Notes under the pieces: generated by a model | Told to the model about the DNA's origin: nothing | Database searches by the model: none | Seen by the model: the letters and a program-made list of their open reading frames with translations, nothing else | Program-made: the position numbers and the translations under genes | Shown here: in pieces, positions 53,397 through 59,300 of the stretch | How the letters are laid out: each line of letters begins with the position of its first letter | Position numbering within the stretch: position 1 is the first letter of the stretch | Source of the DNA: Echinococcus granulosus | Taxonomy: Eukaryota; Platyhelminthes; Cestoda; Cyclophyllidea; Taeniidae | Reading direction: 5' to 3' | Assembly (NCBI RefSeq): GCF_000524195.1 | Contig: NW_020170467.1 | Location: 234,432-298,431, forward strand | DNA: 64,000 bases

Positions 53397-56300
53397 AGCA
53401 ATGTATTTGTCTCACTTGACATATGTGCTCACTAATGCGGACGCACTTCCAATGGGGGACGGGGTGGGTATGAGGGATGCAGTGCGCCTCAACAGTCCAG
53501 ATGGGTACAATCATTGCCACGAACAGAGAAGAGGGAACTCCAGAATTGCTTCTTTAAAAGCATGATATTTAATGAGGTTGTAGGTAAGCTGACTTGGAGA
53601 GTTGCGTTTTCCCATAATGCTCAGACAAATGACAGCCCTACACTCATTTAGGTATGTTATTGGGCCAATTAAAAAAATCTTTATACTTTCCTAGACGGTT
53701 TGCATAAGGTTTACACATTTGAAAGGTCGACTGCCCTATCAAAGAGTTATGCAATTTTCGGTGAATCTAAATTTTTTCACAGGCTTTTTAGACGTTCCAT
53801 GTAAACACCATTGCTGCATAATTATTCCTCCAAAAAGCCATATTTTAATGAATCTCTTTAAGGTAGTTTTCATGTCCGATTTTTGCACCTTTAAGTAAAG
53901 CTATCCAAGTGGTCCGAACACCTCGAAATGTGCCTCGTATGAGGAACTGACGGACGAATGCGAGGTATTCGATTTTTAGCAAACATACATTTAGAAAAGG
54001 TGACACTTCCGTAAAATTGATGTGATATACCAATAAATAAGTGCTGTCATCTATAAAAACCCAGTCTTAAAAATAGCTTCAAAAACGGATTCTAAATCAT
54101 AAATTTATTCATGAATCCAAAATACTATAGCAGGAGCTTTTAAGAAATCAAGCATCTAACTCAAAGGCAAGGTAGTCGAATTAGGTTCCATTGTTCTTTT
54201 TGAAAAAGAAAGTAAATAACTGCGTATAAGTCCCTGAAATATGCTATTTTTTGGAAGGGCAGGGGTAGGGGAGGAGGAAGAGACTAGTTACCAGTAGAAT
54301 CTGTAATTTCTATCAAAGAGGGCAAGAATTTCAACAAGCTTTACTTTGATGAAACTTTTATGTCTGCGGAAGAAGAGCCCCATTCCTACCCACCTTCGTT
54401 TCCGCCTCAATGTTATGGCCCAACAGTCAAGTCTACTTTGAACACCTTTGTGTTGAGTCGAGTAAGTAGGTCTCAGCCCCACCCAGGAGTTCCAGTAGGA
54501 ACTCAAAATAAGCTAATCCATCTGCAGTCCACCACACACACGCACACACACAGGGCATGGTCTCCTGGGAGTGAAGCACGAAATGGACACTGAAGGGATT
54601 ATTTGGAAGTAACCAACCTATGAAATATTTGCTTGCTTAACGATGCGATACAAAAGTCGCTGAGTATCACAAGTCAATCAACAAACAATCTACAATTCAC
54701 GATACGTTTTTATGGCAAGACGCGATGGGCGTAAAGAACAACTTGATGGTCTTTGAACCAATCATATTATCACTCCTATTTGACATTACAGCTAGTTTCT
54801 GACACGTTAATCTCAAGTTATTTCTTTATCATCACGAACAGACGATTCATCCCCCGACCAAATACATATACCTTCATACACTCCTCAAGGCTACGAGAAG
54901 TTGTTGAGACAGCTATACGGAAAACTGCACCAATCGTTTTGGTCACCAAAAGCAAATTCCATTACATCAATTGTTAGAGCGTTGTTTAATGTAATCATGA
55001 ACTTCGTTTGAATCTCCACAAATGTGGACAAAAAAGGTACACCTTAAGCACAATCTTTTCTTATCCACATCAGAAATTCATCTACATCCTCTTCCCTCTC
55101 CCCTAATTCAGCGTAAGAGTGGAAGAAGGGAAGAGTGGGGAATGAAATAAGACTTGCAATATCACTCCTGTCTGGAGTTCCTTTCCGTGCCTGTTCATCA
55201 TTTGTTTTATTCTCGCCTTGTTTTTGTCTAGGAAGTAGTCCTATCCTCTAAGAATATGTTCTTTTTTCGCCCTATTTTCTGCCCTCCTGTCTAATTCCCT
55301 ATACACCTACGTTTTGATAGCCAGGATGATTAGATGCTTGACACTCTACTTGCCGATCCAGGCGGTTCTGAAAGTACAGCTTTTGTAGATATCATACGTA
55401 GAATCTAGATTGGGGTAGTTATCATACTGCTTTAAAAACTCTGCTTATTCTTGCACAATCCACAAGGCAAGCATATTCGGACACCTAGCTCTTGCGATTT
55501 GGGCCATTAGAGAATTGCTGTCCTCGAAGTATCGTTGATGGAGCCGTCAACAGATATGTGAAAAAATCCGAAAAATCTGTTGAGAACGGCAATTAGACAG
55601 AGGAGTGGACAACTGAAAGGTTTCATGGTTTTCCCCGTTAAAACCTCTGAAATATCCCACCAAGAGTCTGCATCCACTCAAGTTTTGATTTTTGTCACAT
55701 TCTGTGGAAAGAAATTGTCTTTCCCCTAAAAACTAGCAGGTGAGCCTTGTTGACATTCTCCCAATCGAGCAGCAAGTCTAATGGATGGAAGGCCAATCTT
55801 TCAGTTTACTTTTCATAGCAGCACGCGCCTCTGTAAGCACACCACCATTCCACTCTCCTCGTCGCTTATTTGATCTTAAACGAGGACAAAAGGTGGGCCA
55901 GAATGCAGTATTTTTCGGTCGTAAAAGGGGAAAGAAGTTATTGCTACCACTGTCGTTAGGAGCTTAATAGGGCAAAAAAATTATGACTAATTTCTTACAA
56001 AACCTCCTTACTTTATGGGCATTTTTTAAGAATTTTAAAAGATAATTGGAGAACAGATTCGTTTTTACTTCGTGTGCTCGAAAACAATTCTTCCATGTCT
56101 GAAGGTGAGATGATAAATGTCTCCTATACTGCAAGCCTGACACATATTTTACAAGATGGCTTACCTTTTACCCGAACAATGAAGGAGTGCGTTCTTCCAT
56201 CAATGCTGCCCATACACCTGTACAAAATATATACAAAAATTCATTTTAAAGTCTCCCTTAAACTCCAGTTCATCGCATTGGTGAGAGAAGAAATCGACTG

Positions 56301-59300
56301 GTAGATTGACTGACTGATTGATGAATTGATCAACTGATCATGCAAATTTGGAAAAAAATTTCCACTTAATTTTTCACCCCAAATTATTGAAATGTGCTTC
56401 ATGTCTTTTTTCCAACACCTAGGGCATTCTGAGGGGGTACCTTCAAAGCGGGTAGAAAGGTGCCCTGTCCAGCCATTTGCCTTAATAAGTTTGGCTGTTT
56501 TGAAATGGAACACAAGTGTTGGCTTTACTTCAGGGAGTCTTCTTGTCATTTAGTATTCGAAAATTATCAGTTTTTGGAAAAGTGCCAGCCGAAGAAGGCG
56601 TTTACAAATTATCCATTTTTAAATTTTTAAAGCAAACTCCCTGTTCAAATATTCATTTGGCACGTTCATGACAATTAAATTTGGCGCTTGATTGTTATTC
56701 CTCGGATCACTTGGGGCGTTTGTCTGTTGAGAAACGAATAACCATTTTATAAATCGAGATGGGAAGAAATTTATTTTACTTAATGCTGCAGCGGTTTCGT
56801 TGATATCCACAAAAATAATGCAATTGCTCAAGTAGTAACCAGAATTTATTATCAAGAGACCCAAAGTTTAGAATAAACTCTTTACCTTTCTAAAATGCTC
56901 AAGAATTCTGAAACACTACTCCGGTAAAACACTTCAAAATGAGGAAAATTTTTATCACGTGGACTAAGTTGGTGGCCACAAGTTATTTATTTTTGTTTGC
57001 ATAGAAACAATAGAGTAAATTTGCCTTGATTCGTTAAAACTCGGTGGATTTTAATGTTCACCTTGTCTGTGTCACATATATGTGACCCGCCGATTTACAT
57101 GCATGTGACACATCTTATTTACCTATGCATGGCAAAGTTTTGCATTCGGTTGCTCTTCGTGAACGGATGGATTAATTTTGAAATAACAAGTACAATTCAG
57201 TTATTTTTGGTCTAAACGCAATCGCAATTTCTTCGCATTAAGCAGCAGTTGATTCAATCAAATAAATGAATGATATCAGTTGGCATATTAGAACAGTAAA
57301 AGACCTGAGATCTGATAGTTATTTGTCCTCTGAGGCTTTGGTAACAAACACGCTGGGAGCTGTGACAGTAGTGACTCGCTTCAACCATATGATTTTATTC
57401 AAAGTAAATAAACTGACGCAATGATTTCTAACAATCAGTCCTCATCCTCAAGATACTTTACTCACTGAAGCAGGGAGCCTAGTCCTCTGCGTTTGTATCT
57501 TACCTCCACCCCCCAACTATTAATTTTATAAGCGATTTATCGAAGATCAAGAAAAGGTGGTAATCACCTCGTGGAGGTAGGCAATGGAGTCCTTACGTGA
57601 CTGGATTCTGTGGAGTGGGGTCTTGCGCTGTCTTGTGTGATTTTAGACTTTTCTCCGGCTGATTTACTCTCGCTACCAATTTCTGAGTGCTCTCATGTAC
57701 GTATCCGAGTTTTCCTCTTAAATGTTTTAACGTCAGCAAGGCATTCATATGAAACAGTGTCGTGTGGCCGACCAAACATGAAGCAAGCATAGGTGTGTGT
57801 TAGCGGGAACTTTTAATTCCCCATTTTCAAAAATTGTGTATCTTCCCCAGAAATACACCACCAAAATCAAACAAGGCTGAAGCACTTTCCGGTGTCACCA
57901 TCTATTGTACAACAAATGCTACGAGAAGCTTGTGCACCTCCGCAACGGGTATAACCGCCGTTGAGAAGAAGCAGACAAATACGAAGCACCTCCATTAGGT
58001 TCAACTGACGTGAGGATTTCTTGAAACAGAAAAGGAGGAAAAGTAGCCGAGAGCATGGCAGAGCTGCCATACTAATGATTGACTGACTCATGTCTGTGCT
58101 TTATAATGCATGTGTATGTAAACAATCACACACTTTTGACAGATCCCTTCAAGTTCCAGCAGGCCATTACAACAAGCTCTATCAAAAATCATGCCAACAT
58201 TTTTCTCCATTTTCTGATACATGGCCTATTTTTAGCCTTCTTTACAAATAATAAATGCAAAGCTTATTTATTCTTTGCATTTTTTAAAAAAATTAAGTAG
58301 TGTTCTTTTAAGTCGTTGCCAAAATATCTGTTACCCTACGGTTTCTGAGGTAAATCGTTCCAAAATGACACCCAAAATATCCACAACTGATCGGACGACG
58401 TCAATGGATATTCAGATAGAAAGCATCAGGAACATGCAGCACCTCCTATTTGCTTAAGATATACGAGTTGAAGTTATTTATTTGGCAGAAAACTAGTAAA
58501 AAGAAGCACTTGTCATGTAAGTGATGCTTGTCGTTTATTAATTTCTCAAAAAAACCAGGCCTTTCGCTTCTCTGCCCTTTTTTAAATATCAGTATTTAAA
58601 AGGTCTTTTCAAAAATTATTGAACAAATAAAATTGGCAGTCACTGGTTGTAATTTGGGCACTCCATTAAATAAACAATTGAAATTTTGTTCTTTCTTACA
58701 GGAAAAGAAATTAATTGATTTTGTTTGACAAGCAAATGAACCATAGACATATGTCGATTAATTGATAGGCATGTTTTACCAAGTAATTTTGAAGATGCAC
58801 AAATTTTGCAATTGACAGATTGCAGGTGAGCAAATAAAACAGGTTTTTCTTCTTTTTACCTAGTTTGGGGGTATTAGATGAATACTTCGCAAAAAAACTA
58901 TTCATTAAATATTAATTAGTTCGACAACCCTCCACCGTTTGTGCTGTGTAACTATTTGCTATGTACCACTGATATAAAGTGATATCAGTAATATAGAATA
59001 AGATGATTTATATGCACCTATTTAGTTTTTCTACGAAGAATAAACTAGATGATTTGAAGGTATTGCTCAAAAAAGAGTTGGTCATTGTTCACAACTGCAC
59101 TCGGAACATTGATATAAATCAGCCTATTGCTGACAAAATATGCTACAACTTTTTTAAAGGAATAAAAAGTGACTTGTCAATAAATCTGGCCGATAGGATC
59201 ATAGGTAAACGGCGCAACGCTTAAGGAGGAAATTAAAAGTACAAACCGCTTTCCACTGGTCAAACCTAATAAGGGATCACTCAAATTAACATCGCTTCTA

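Noticed and set aside
53213..53565. Open frames over the (GT)n tract
   Set aside because: Translations of a dinucleotide repeat on both strands.
57867..58091. Separate small secreted protein starting MSQSIISMAALP
   Set aside because: Its second half fits as receptor exon 6 with matching phase to exons 5 and 7; no independent promoter or 3' signal is seen.
59003..59224. Plus-strand frame of 73 codons in intron 5
   Set aside because: Protein-like in composition but no homology, start context or partner exons that I can support.
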